A stretch of 64,000 nucleotides of DNA from Todiramphus chloris collaris (lineage: Eukaryota > Chordata > Aves > Coraciiformes > Alcedinidae). Positions 36,001 through 48,000 of the stretch are shown here, piece by piece; the stretch's first letter is position 1; each line of letters begins with the position of its first letter. Below the pieces are notes generated by a model, which had not been told where the DNA came from, ran no database searches, and was given only the letters and a program-made list of their open reading frames with translations. The DNA is taken from contig JANVCC010000030.1 of NCBI GenBank assembly GCA_025345505.1, positions 13,956,437 through 14,020,436 of the forward strand. The letters are read 5' to 3'. The position numbers and the translations under genes are program-made.

Positions 36001-39000
36001 TCCTCCAGGTAGAGGAGAGGGTCAGAGCACAGGGAGATGCTCAGCAGATGCTTTTTCCAAGGAAGATGAGCTTCATTTTTTTTTATTTATTTATTTCAGT
36101 ACTAGCTATGTGTGTGATTCTGTTTTGGAAAGTAACTAGGGCTTGGTTTTATTTTAAATGAAGAAGTTCACCTGAGTCAGCAGCATGGCTCCCTGCCTCT
36201 GCCGTGAGTCACCTTTGCTGACTTGGACCAAGACAAGTTCCTACTCTTGCTGATGTGGGGGGGCCGAGAAAGCCTTGGGAGAGCAAGCAGCGTTTCCCTG
36301 GCATTGTCATCAGCAGCAGCATTCGGCCGTTTCATGCTCCAAGGCCAGATTCTGTCTTTAATCACTCCAGTGCAAAAGGTTCAGTTATATTTGGGACAGC
36401 TCCTGGCAATGGGTCGATATTGCTGTGCCTGAAGATAAAGTTTGTGGTAGCAGAGCAAGGAGACCCAGCGCCAAGTTTACTGAACCAATGGTTAAAATTG
36501 GAGGTTGTATTAGGGGTTGTCTTTAAGGAAGGAGAGGGGTGTGTCTGAGGTCTCACTGGTGTTCCACCAGTGATGGCCCCTGCAAACACCCTGGGCCCTT
36601 CTGGCTGGGGGAACAAGCCTCCGCTTGCTGTGGCTCTTGCAGGGGAAGCTCTACTCGTGTACTGTGACCTCTCGGGTGTGTAGCTCACTTTGCCCTTCCT
36701 GTAAGTCAGGGTGTTGCCATGATATGATATGATATGAATTGGCCTTACCCCATGGCAGGCTTTCTTTAGCACTGACAAAGGAGAATTCTCTTTATTCAGG
36801 AAAAACCAGCAGATTTCTTAGTATTGCTCCTTCTGAAACAGGGAACTTGAGGGCATCTGGGACTCAGGCTTTCTCCATCCCTCCTGGCAGCCCAGGCTCA
36901 GTCTCTGTCACTGAGAGGGGAACAAATGCTGCTGCTAATTCAGTGTTAACCTACGAGTCTGGTCAAAGCTGAAATGTGGTTAACTGCTCTCACTCAATTT
37001 CCCTGCCACCTGCACCCAACTGTATGGGTCTTCATTTCTTCAGCCTTATGTCACTGTATACTTTCCAGCATGTTCCAGCCCAGAGACAGCTGAGGTTTGG
37101 GTGTCAGCAGCATCTTGTGCATCCAGCTTTTGAACCAAGTCCCCCTTGTGAACCAAGGCCAACAAGCCCCATGGGATGCATACCTTCTTACATGGACTTA
37201 ATTCACTTCTGGTAGCTTCTGCATCACCTCTGCAAAGGTGCTTTCACTGTGCTGCTCGCTCCCTGCGTGCTTCTGAGTTCAGTGTTTTAACATTTTGAGG
37301 TTATTTTGTTCAGGGATTGTTTAACCTTACTTTCCCTGTGCTAGGAGGGAGCTGTGACTCCAGTTGGAACCTGGTTTCCAGCCTCTGGGGAGATGCACAG
37401 CCCCCTTAATGAGACTGGTTATTTGGACAGGTGCAGCTCTGCAGGTCCTACCCCTGCATCCTCCTGTGCATCGCCTGCTTTTTATAGCGTGAAGTAACAC
37501 TGGAAGGAGTTCCCGTGACTCAGTGACTTCAGATCAACGGTGTGGCTGAGCTTTCACTTACATTTCCTAACTCTGAGTGTTAGAAATATCTTGGTGAGGA
37601 GCTGATGGAGTTTTGAGCTCAGTGGCCACAGATACTCCATTGACTGAGGACCTGTGATGCTGCTCTGGGCAGCTGCTGCCTCTGAGGACTCCCAGAGAAG
37701 CATCACCAGTCCCTGATCAAAGAGCATCTTCATGCATCAGGGCAGGGATGGGAAAAGTCCATAAATTCAGAAAAGCTGAATCCATTTGCTGTGTCTCTTC
37801 TGAGATAAAGCCCTGATCGTGCATGTTAAGTCTCAAGTACTTCATAACCATGTACATGCTTCCATATGCATTGCAGCTCTGGTTTAGAGCTCCTGTGCTG
37901 TCACGGTGACAGGCTTTGCTGGTGGGATGGGTTGGCATCTGCATGGTTTAAGCTTAGGTGGGAACTGAAAGTGGTGAGGTTTCCCTGGGAGGACTTTGCA
38001 GAGACAGTGGATGGGGACCTTGAAGCAGAGCCAGTATTTGGTGATCTTGTTCACTTAATAATTTTGGCAATAGCAAGCAAACCTCAAAAAGAGAATGCTG
38101 TCAAGGAAAGCTTGGTTTGAAATGGCAGGATTATGCTACTTTTTAGTGTCCCTCTCTCTGCTGCAGAAGTGTGCAGCCCATGCTTTCATCCAGTTTGGTT
38201 TTAGCTGTGGAAGGGATTAACATATGAAACACTGAGGCTTGTTTCTTGCCAGGTGAAAGGCTGGGCTTTCAGTCTAAGCTGTCACCTCGGGTGGTTTTGT
38301 TACAAACCCTGCAGAGAGGTATTTTTTTGGCATTTACACCCTGAAATATACCTTGCACCATTCCTCTTCCTTCTGAGAGAGCAGCTTGTACCTGAATACA
38401 TGTTTCTGACAGCTCCCTTTCCTCTGGCAACATGGCAAAGCAGCTTGAACGGGGACCTCAGGCATCCAAAACTTACTTCCCCAAGGTTGCTTTGCATAGG
38501 CAAATGATGTTACCTCTCTGCACTGTCACTCCTGCTTTATGGCGGGTGGTGGTGGGGATTTCTTGCTGTATGCAGGGTACTCGAGGGGGTGCTATCAATG
38601 GTGAATGCTCTGCGAGCTCTGGAGGAAACCTGTGGTTTGCTGATCTCTGATGAACGCTTTTGCAAGAAAGTCAGCTTGTGCCTACAGCAGCCCAGGGGCC
38701 AGAGAGCAGTGGTACAGATGGAGATGCAGAGGAAGATTTACTACCAGCCTTGGAGTGGAGCTCCTCTGCATCCCAACGGTGCTGGAGTGCTCGATGTGGT
38801 GGGCATCGCTTGGAGAGTGGACATCATGTGGTTGCCTTACAGCTGCTGTACTCCTGATGGGCTGCTACTCTGAACAGTCTCTGATGGAGTGTGTGAGTGA
38901 AGCAAGCAAGAAGCTGGCTGATGTCCTCCAGCTTTGTTGGCCTGTACTAAGCAAGCAGTATATTGCAGGAGCCATCAGCCTTTGTTCTGGCTGCCTCCTG

Positions 39001-42000
39001 AGACCACGGTGGTGGTGGCTACCAGTCATCACAAGAATCATTACAGTATGGCCTCTTGTCCCCAAACCATGCATGGGAGACCACGGGGATGTGTAAAGTC
39101 CTTTATCTCACCTTTGCTAGCTTCTGCTGCACCAAAGGTTTCAGCCTAACCAGCATCTCCTTGGAGAAAGTGCAATACCATAGGCCTGTTGTGAAGCTCT
39201 CTGCTGTATCTGTGATGCATCTTGCTGTGTTCCTCTGCAGAAAGGAGCATTGGAAGCTGCTGGGCAACCTGAAGACCACAGTGGAAGGTTTGGTGTCCAC
39301 TAGCAACCCAAATGTCTGGGCCAAGTATGGCGGCTTGGAACGGCTCTGCAGAGACATGCACAGCATCCTCTACCATGGGCTTATCCATGACAAGGTAGGG
39401 CTCTGTCCTGCCAGCACTGCTCTCCTGTAGCAGCTTCAGTGTCTGTCATGAGCAGGGGGGGCAGTCCCGTCTGCTGCAGCTCAGCACCCAGTGGGTACGG
39501 ATGCTTAGGAAATGATCAAAGGAGGGACTGAGCTTGCCCAGCAAGTGCTGTGGTTGTCAGAGCGACCAGGATGCCTGTTCTTTCTATCTCATTGACCTTC
39601 CACATGTTTCTGTTAAGTACCTGTGCCCCCCGTGCTGAGCCCAGCCCCTCTCTCCTTTCTTCTTGCTGCCGCCAAGCGATAAAGTTGCATTTGCAGTGAG
39701 TCAGCCCCGTATCATCTGCACTTGGACGAGTCCCCAGCGAGGTCTGGCAAGAGAAACCTCACATCTTTACTGTTTCTGGTTAGCTGTGTTAATAACAAGA
39801 GCTGGCAGCCAAATCCGCGCTCTGCGTGAATGGGATCTCTTCTTTCCAGGCTCTCATTGTGCTGTGCAGTTGCTCACTCAGCCGTTCCCCCCTCCATGGC
39901 TGCCTGGAAGAATTTCTCTTTCCCACTTGTGTTCACAGGACACACTGAAGATCTCCCCTTCAGCTTGCAATTACCAGCACAATTAATTTACAATGGAAAG
40001 CTGAAGCAAGTCTGCAGGGCATGCCTGTGGCCAGGCTTCCCATCATGCCTCTACCACCCAGAGAGCGATGCAGAGAAGAGAGTGATGCAGAGGAGCCCCA
40101 GGCAGCTTGCATGGGCCAACACCTGGAAAACTGTACCTATGCACTGCTGCGCCCGAGCTAATGAGCCTCCAGGAAGAGGCTGCTGGCAGCTCGTCCCAGC
40201 AGGGTGCTTTGCTCCCTGAGTTTATTAAATTTGCAGTCAGCACTCATTACGATGCTGTTTTCTTCCCATTATTCCCCAGTGGCATGGACCAGGGACTTTC
40301 TCTGGGAGATCCGCAGAGAGAGAAGGTACCTTTTACATGTGAGGAGTGCCGTGCTCCCTTCTGACAGACGTGCTATTAATAGGCTTCAGGAAGTGAGATT
40401 TAAGTGATTTATACTTGTCTGTCTATTGGTAACAGTTCATGTGAGACCTGCAGAGCAGGACGACGTGTTGCCTTGACGCTTTTACTGTAGGCAGAGGCAG
40501 CTTTTTTACTTCAAATTGTCTCCCCTGCTTGGGCACGTGTGACACCAGATGAGGTGTAAGAGCTGCCAAGGCAGGCCTGTAAAAATGCAGCTTCCTAACA
40601 GCAGTTTTCTCACAGTTACTTCAGCAAAACACTTCCTTTTACTTATTACTTTCTTATCAACTTTTTTCCTCCAACTGGGAATAAATTAAAAACGGAAGGT
40701 GAAAAAAATCCATATTTACATGTTAAGACAACTAGGGTAAGAGGTTTTGAAACTTTTGAGTGAATTTTATCTGTTTGTCCAGAAAACCCCAATTCAATCT
40801 AGTCTAAAATTTCTGTGTTAGTTCTCAAGTCTTAAAAAAACAACCCTCCCCTAAACAAATAAACCACAAAACAGAACCCATTCCTCCGACACTTATGAAA
40901 GAGGAAATAGAGATGGAAGAAAAAATAATCAGCCTTTTGGTGAAGAGAAACATTTTGGGGCTGTGTTTACACCCAAGAGGGTGGTGAGGAAAACAGCAAC
41001 TCTGCTGCAGTTCCTCTTTAACGGGAAGAATAACTAAGAACAAAATAACTCCTTGTCTGAATAAAGCTGAGGCAAACAACAGCAAAGAGCTGACAGAAAC
41101 ACAATGCCACATTCCTTACCTGGGGAGCTCACCTGTGCTGGTGTCCTTGGTGGTGGGTTTCATCAGAACACAACAAAGGTTGCTGGTTTTGGTGGGATGT
41201 GTTTCTGTGTTGCCCTTCGTGTCCCCTCGCTGAGGAGCGACTCTATACTGCTGAGGTTTCGGGACTCTTCTCCAGGTCCCATCAGGAAGGGGACCAGTCA
41301 CATGGGAACTTGGTCAACCTTGAACTTGGCAGACGTGCGGTTGGTCTTTAGGATCTTTATTGCAGTGCAGCAGGGATGCGAGACCTTCAGTGCCACATCC
41401 CGTCCCTGTCCCAAGACCTCTTCTGTCTCCACAGTATGAGGGACTGGGATTTTACCTGGTGGGAGAAGAGAAGCTCGGGGCATCTGTTGTTTGGTCACTT
41501 GTAAGCTGACCACAACTGAGAGGTCACCCTAGGAGGAGCAGGAGACGACTTACCTACATCATGCCAGTGCTTTTTGGCTTGGTCCCTTGATCTACAAAAC
41601 TGTGCTGTACACTTGCTTTGCTTCTTTGTAATGCAGCGCTGCTCTTCCCCTGCCTATCTTCTGGCCCATCTTGCCAGGTTTAAGGGCTGTTTCCTCATGG
41701 TAGCAAGGGGCTAATGGGGGCTGTTGTCATGTATGGGACTTGGGTGGTGGTTTCTAACCATGCGTGTCCTGGGCAGGTGTGCTGCAGACAGGATTACTGG
41801 CAGTTTGTGAAGGACATTCGCTGGCTGAGTCCCAGCTCTGCTCATCACCTGGAGAAGGTGGGTACTGGTTGGGTGGCCGTGTGTGCACAGCGGGGAGGGG
41901 AGAGGACAGCTGGGCTGGTGGGATAACATCACCTTGGCTGTTGGCCTGCTGGGGTAAAGAGGCTCCACGGCTTGTGGAGGCTGAAGCAGCCGCCAGTTTG

Positions 42001-45000
42001 TGGACAAGCTGCATCCTGGGAACTCGGCGTTGCTTGGGCTGAGACAATCGGCTGCTTATTTCTCCCAGGCCAATCTCCCGCTCAGCTTGGCTGGCTGCAG
42101 TGGGCGTCACCAAGGGAACCGGCACAAGCGGTGTTTGTGTGTGTGCAGGGGTGATTCACGCCTCTGCGCAAAGCTCTGGGGGTCTGGGCTGTCCCGCTTC
42201 TGGGTTGGTGACTGTGCGTTTGGTTCTCCTGTTCCTGGCTTGTGCTGACTGCTGGCTCCCAGGATTGCTCCTGGTCCTCAGCTGTCCCGTGCTGCCATCC
42301 ATGGTTCTCGCCATGGGTGGGCATGAGGGGATGACATCTGATAGTCCTTGTGTCCAGCCTGCTGCTGGGGGAACATGGAGTGTGACTCCAGTCCAGCTTT
42401 TCAAGCTCCAGCAGCTCGGGTGTTGCTGTAACCTTCCCAGTAAAAGTGTGAGCAAGAACACAGGGTCAGGTTGGGTTTGGGAGCGTGGGGTCCCTCCAGG
42501 TCAGGGGTGAGGCACACGGGTGGGAGAGCGTGCGGAAGAAATTCATAGTGCTGGTGATTGTCAGAGGACTTTGGTCGCTGGCTGACCTTTGAAGCGTTGT
42601 TCATGCCCAGTGCTTGTGTATGGGGAGCTGTTGTGACCTGTCCTCCTTCCTGCTGCCAGTAACCAGCCCTGGAAAGCTGCTGTTACCAGGGGAACCGAAG
42701 CTCAGTGGTGCAACAGTCCCTGCTCTCCCATATGCCTCTGTGTGACTTAACCTGTGCCTGTCATCCCTTCCCAGTTCATCAGCCTGCAGGAGAGCGGCCA
42801 GCCTGACCCGGAGGGCCGGGGAGACCAGGCCATTTCACAGCTGTGGCTGCAGCACAGCCTGCAGTACCACTGCCTGTCGGCACAGCTGAGACCGCTCCTG
42901 GGGAACCAGCAGTACATCAGGAAATTCTATGCAGGTAAAGAGACATGGGCCTTTTCCTTCTTATTAGGAAAGTATCTAGCTGGTGGTGTTTCCAGGCTGT
43001 GTGAGAGTGAGAGGGCAGAAAAAGGTGGTTTCTATGTGAACAACCAGCACTGTCAAACCACGTGGGTGAGAGGGACCCCCCACAAGTGGCAGTTTTCTCT
43101 CCCCAGACACTGCCTTCCTGCTCAGTGATGCCCATGTCACGGCCATGCTGCAGTGCTTGGAGGCTGTTGAGCAGAACAACCCCCGGCTTCTGGCTCAGAT
43201 TGACACCTCCATGGTGAGTTGACATCCTGGCTTTCATATCTGGCTCTCCCCAGGTGCCATCTGGCTGTAGCTGCTCCTGTGAGGTCTCACTTGGGGCACA
43301 CAGAGCCTTTGGATAAGGAGCTCCAAAACAGGAGGAGAGCAGTGAGCTGGTCCCTGTGGTGCCCACATGAGCCTGGCAGGGATCAGGGTGGGGGAGCTGT
43401 CTGTGTGGAGCCTATAAAGGGGTACCTTGGTTCTGTCTTGCATTGAGGATTTGAGGACCAGTTCCATGTAAAAGGCATCTCTGAAACCCTCTCCAGCAGT
43501 CTCAGGCTTCAGGACAAGCAAGCAGAGCCACCTAGTTGTGATGGACAGCCACCCTCAGAGGGAATGACCAGCACCCTGGGTGCCCACTCCTGCTGGTGCT
43601 GCAGCCCTGTGCAGCCCTGTGCCAGCTGCCCCCTCCCCAGACGAGGGAAACAGCGGCTGCTTTCTTTACACAGAGCTCCCCAGAGAAGAGCAATTAATGA
43701 GGCTTTTTAAAATGGGGTCTGTGTTATTTCAGCTGGCAGGCACGTCACTGCCATCCCTGTGCGCGTCAGACCCTTCTGCTGCGACAAGAGAGATGTGTGA
43801 CCGCAATGCTGAAGAACACAAGAGCCATCTGCCTGGGACGCTGGGCTGCCTGGATCACTTCTCTGAGAGCCTGGTAATTTCCCAACGGGAGCCTCCCCTG
43901 TAGCTGCGAACAAAGAGCCGCTTCCCTTCTGTGCCGCAGCGTTTTCCCCTCCCCAGCCTCCCACCCCCAGCGCTGCCGCATCCTTTGCTGGCTGGTGACC
44001 AGGAACTTGCAGGTCAATTCCTTTCTGTTGCTGCTCCTATGACACGTAGCCCCACAAATGCTGATTTATTAATGATGCCACCTCTCTTCAGCTTACCAGG
44101 AAGAGTGATGTTCCACCGGTGACCAAGAGTCAGAGCCTGACTGCCCTCCCTGCGGCCCCGTACGGCCCTGCTGCAGGCTGCACGCAGCAGCGCTGCTTTG
44201 GATCCTTCTCCAGCCTCCAGCATCCAGCCTCCTCTGGCCTCTCAGGTAATGAGGCTGGGCTGGGATGCTCAGGATAGACTCAAAAGGACTTTGCCTTTAT
44301 TTTTCCTCTTGGATTTGTTGTGGTGGGTGGGTACCAAGAAGATCTCTGTCCGCGATGGGAGGGAGCGTGCCCATGGTGGGAGGGCACGCTGGCGTGAAGC
44401 CACAAGCTTATTGCCATAGGGTGGTCTGCTTGTGCCAGGGTGTGTGACATTCTGCTCCTGCCTCTGTCCAGACAGGAGACCAGTGAGCTCCTCCATCAGC
44501 TCCAGTGCCAGCCAGACCCACGAGCACTGCCCATCCAGCCGGTCCTCCTCCTTCAGTGAGGGCAGGTCACCTCTGGAGCAGCCCAGCTCTGTCACCCACG
44601 TGCCCTTACCCAAAGACCCCTTCTCTCCAGCCAGTGAGATGAGCTCCAGCACGACCAGCCAGAGCGAGGACACTTGGACGGGGAGTCAGGATGATCCGCA
44701 GAGCGATGTTAACGATGGACCAGAGTACCTGGCCATTGGGAACTTGGGGCACCGGGGCCGGGCGTGCAGCAACACCAGCACCAACAGCACCAAGAGCAGT
44801 AGCTCCAAACTTTTCTCCTCCAGTAGCTCTCAGAAGCTGGACTCAGTCTCATCCCTAGGGGAGCAGGGGGCAAGTGGAGGTGGAAGCAGAGGCTTGAACC
44901 TGTTGCGCCGGTCTAGCTTCTCAGAGGGACAGTCGTCAGCTCCACAGGGCATCCTCAAGAAGAGCCACGTGCGCTCACACTCCGACACTAACGTGGCCTC

Positions 45001-48000
45001 GGGGAAGTTGCACGGTAATGGGGCAGCTTTTGTGGGATGGCTTTGCAGTATGGGAGTCCCTGGTACTGGGAGACTGATGCTGACCACTGCTTTGACCCCA
45101 TGGATCAGGTTGGCGAGGGGACAGTGGGCAAGCAGTTGGGAAATTCAGTCAGCACTTAATTTTTCTGCTCTGCACTGGAGTGATGGGCTGACATCTTGCT
45201 TCCCAGAATGCTGTGTGGTAGTCTGGTATTGAAACTGGCAGCTTTTACCAAAAACTTAGGACACAGCAGCAATGCTGTGGCATTAGCCATCCTGCTTTCT
45301 CACTGGCCTTGCCCAGCCTGGGCATGGGGCTGTGGTAGGGCACTGGGCTGGGACTTGGGCTCATCCTACTGATAGGATGTCATCCTGCTATTCCTCTTGT
45401 GCTCTTGAGTGGATTGCATGATGGGGGTGGGAGTGGGATGTGAGAGGACAGCCAGTTTGTGGGAGTCTGCCCTACTGGTGCTGCTTTCGTGGGAGAAGTG
45501 AAGGTCCTTGCTGAGTAGTAACCAGTCTGTCTCTGTTTTCTCTCCCTTAATGCTTCCCTCCTCCTCCTCTGTCTGCCCAGGAGGCCTCAGAGATATCACC
45601 ATTATAATAGAAGATCCAGTGGCAGGTTTGGGAGCCAGTGTAACAGCCCTTCATTAGTGATCATTGCATCAAGCTCAGGGTTTCCATCAACCCATTAGTG
45701 TCCATGTAGAAAACCTAAAAAAATTCTTTCTTCCCCATGTCCCAGCTGGTGCTGTGAAACATGGTCAGGTTTATGCATGTGGCCTGACCAAAGATCCCAG
45801 CTTGGTTTTTGGGAGCAGTGGACTAGACCCAGAAGGGTATCCAGCTCCCTTGCATGGCATTAGGGAGTGCTGGCCACCAAGTCCCTGAGCTCTGTCCCCT
45901 TGCCCTTCTCTCCACCCCACTGCCTCAGGAACCAGGGGAGGTTTTGTGTCTCACCTGGGAAATAAGGGCTGGCAGCTAAGCGTGGGCTTGAGCATCTGAT
46001 TTTTCCTTTAATTTAGTGGGTCTGTGGCACAGGGAGGTTTGATGCTGGCTGAATTCTGCTGTGTCCCAGCCAGCTGTGCTTGCACCCATGGCCAGGACTC
46101 CCAGGTGCTCTTCTGGGTTTGGGGACGTTTCTCCCTGAGCAGAGGTGCTGGTGTGCTGCCATCCCTTGGGGTGCTGCCATCCCTTTGTCCCACAAGCAGG
46201 AAGAGTCAGTAACTCAAAAAAAATGAGCTGTTTTCTTTTGCATCCGTTGAACGGCAGCATTGGGTTTGTTGAGCTCACATCTGGGTGCTGAGGACTCCAC
46301 AGCTGGGAAGGCTTCTTCCTGGAGGTGGTGGGCATTCAGACATGTCCAGCCCTGGGTCCTGCTCCAGCAGAGGATGCTGAGCACTGCCTTGCTTTACCCT
46401 TCAGCAGTAGGCTCTGCTGTACGCGGCACCCCCCACGTTGGTGATCATGAGGTGTTTTCTGTGCTGGTTTTCAGAAGGGTTGAGGTGGCTGCAGGGTACT
46501 CTGCCAAGCTGCAGTGAAAACCTCCCACCCTGACAGGTCTCCTTTGTCACACAGTCTGTGGGGTGGGTTGGTCCCAAAGCCCACTCTGGTGGCTGCCACT
46601 TCATGGTCTTGGCAGGGAGGTGCTGATGTGGGTGGGCTTAGGAGCCTCCAGCCACACCAGGGTTATGGCACAAAGCTGGGAGCAAAGAGGGACAGGAAGC
46701 TGAGAGGATGGAAATGCCCTTCTGTTGTTCTTGGGATACCAGCCAGTGCCTGAGCCATGTCCACACCTGTATGCTCCTGTTCTGCACCAGTACAGGTGTT
46801 CTCAGTCTCCTTCAGCAGCCCTGCTCTGTCCAGGTGCTCCCTGGGGCTGTGGCTCTCTGTAGAGCACCAGCCATTGCTGGTTGCTGGTCAGGCCAGCTCC
46901 TGGCAGTCCCTGCCAGCTCAGCCTGGCAGGGAGTTGCACTGCTATATGTGCATGGGGCAGAGCCCTGCCCACAGCCTGTGTAGGTCACCTTGAGCACTGC
47001 AGCCCAGGCTCCAGGGCTGTGTGCAGGGACCCTGGTTTCTAGTTCAGCAAGACCATGTCCTTCACAGGATCACAAAATGTCTTTGGTTGGAAGAGACCTT
47101 CGAGATCATCTAGTCCAACCTTCAACCCAACACTGCAAGCTCACCACTAAACCATGTCCCTAAGCACCAGCTCCACACACCATTTAAATGCCTCCAGGGA
47201 TGGCAACTCCACCACTGCCCTGGGCAGACCATTCCAATGTGTGATAACCCTTTCAGTGAAGAAATGTTTCCTAACATCCAGCCTGAACCTCCCCTGGCAC
47301 AGCTCGCAGCCATTCCCTCTGGTCCTGTCACACGTCACCAGGGAGAAGAGGCTGTCCCCCTCCTTGCTCCAACCTCATTTTAGGCAGTTGTAGAGAGTGA
47401 TAGGGCCTCCCCTTAGCCTCCTGTTCTCCAGACTAAACAACCCCAGCTCCCTCAGCTGCTCCTTATACGACTTGTGCTCTGGGCTGTTCACGAGCCTCGT
47501 TGCTCTCGTGAGCACTTCTATGTCCTTCGTATAGTGAGGGGCCCAGAACTGAATGCAATTCAAGGTGTGGCCTCACCAGTGCCAAGTACAGGGGCACAAT
47601 CACCTCCCTATTCTTGTGGCCACAGTGTTTCTAATACAAGCCAGGATGCCACTGGCTTTCTTGGCCACCTGCACGCCCTGCTCGCTTGTATTTAGTTGAC
47701 TGATCAATACCCCCAGGTCCTTTTCCAACGTGCAGCTTTCCAACCACGCATCCCCAAGTCTCTGGCTTGCCACGGGGTTGTTATGACCCAAGTGCAGGAC
47801 CCGGCACTTGGCCTTGTTGAACCCACGGAGTTAACCTTGGCCCACTGATCTAACCTGTCCAGGTCCCACTGTAAAGCTTCCCTCCCCTCTAGCAGATGGA
47901 CACACACACCTAGCTTGGTGTCATCTGCACATTTACTGAGGGTACACTCAGTCCCCTCATCCAGATCATTAATAAAGATAGTAAAGAGAACAGGTCCCAG

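Noticed and set aside
35234..36139. 301-codon plus-strand ORF in RUBCN intron 1
   Set aside because: No protein resemblance and no splice context. It contains a T-rich low-complexity end, and GC-rich intronic DNA often gives such frames.
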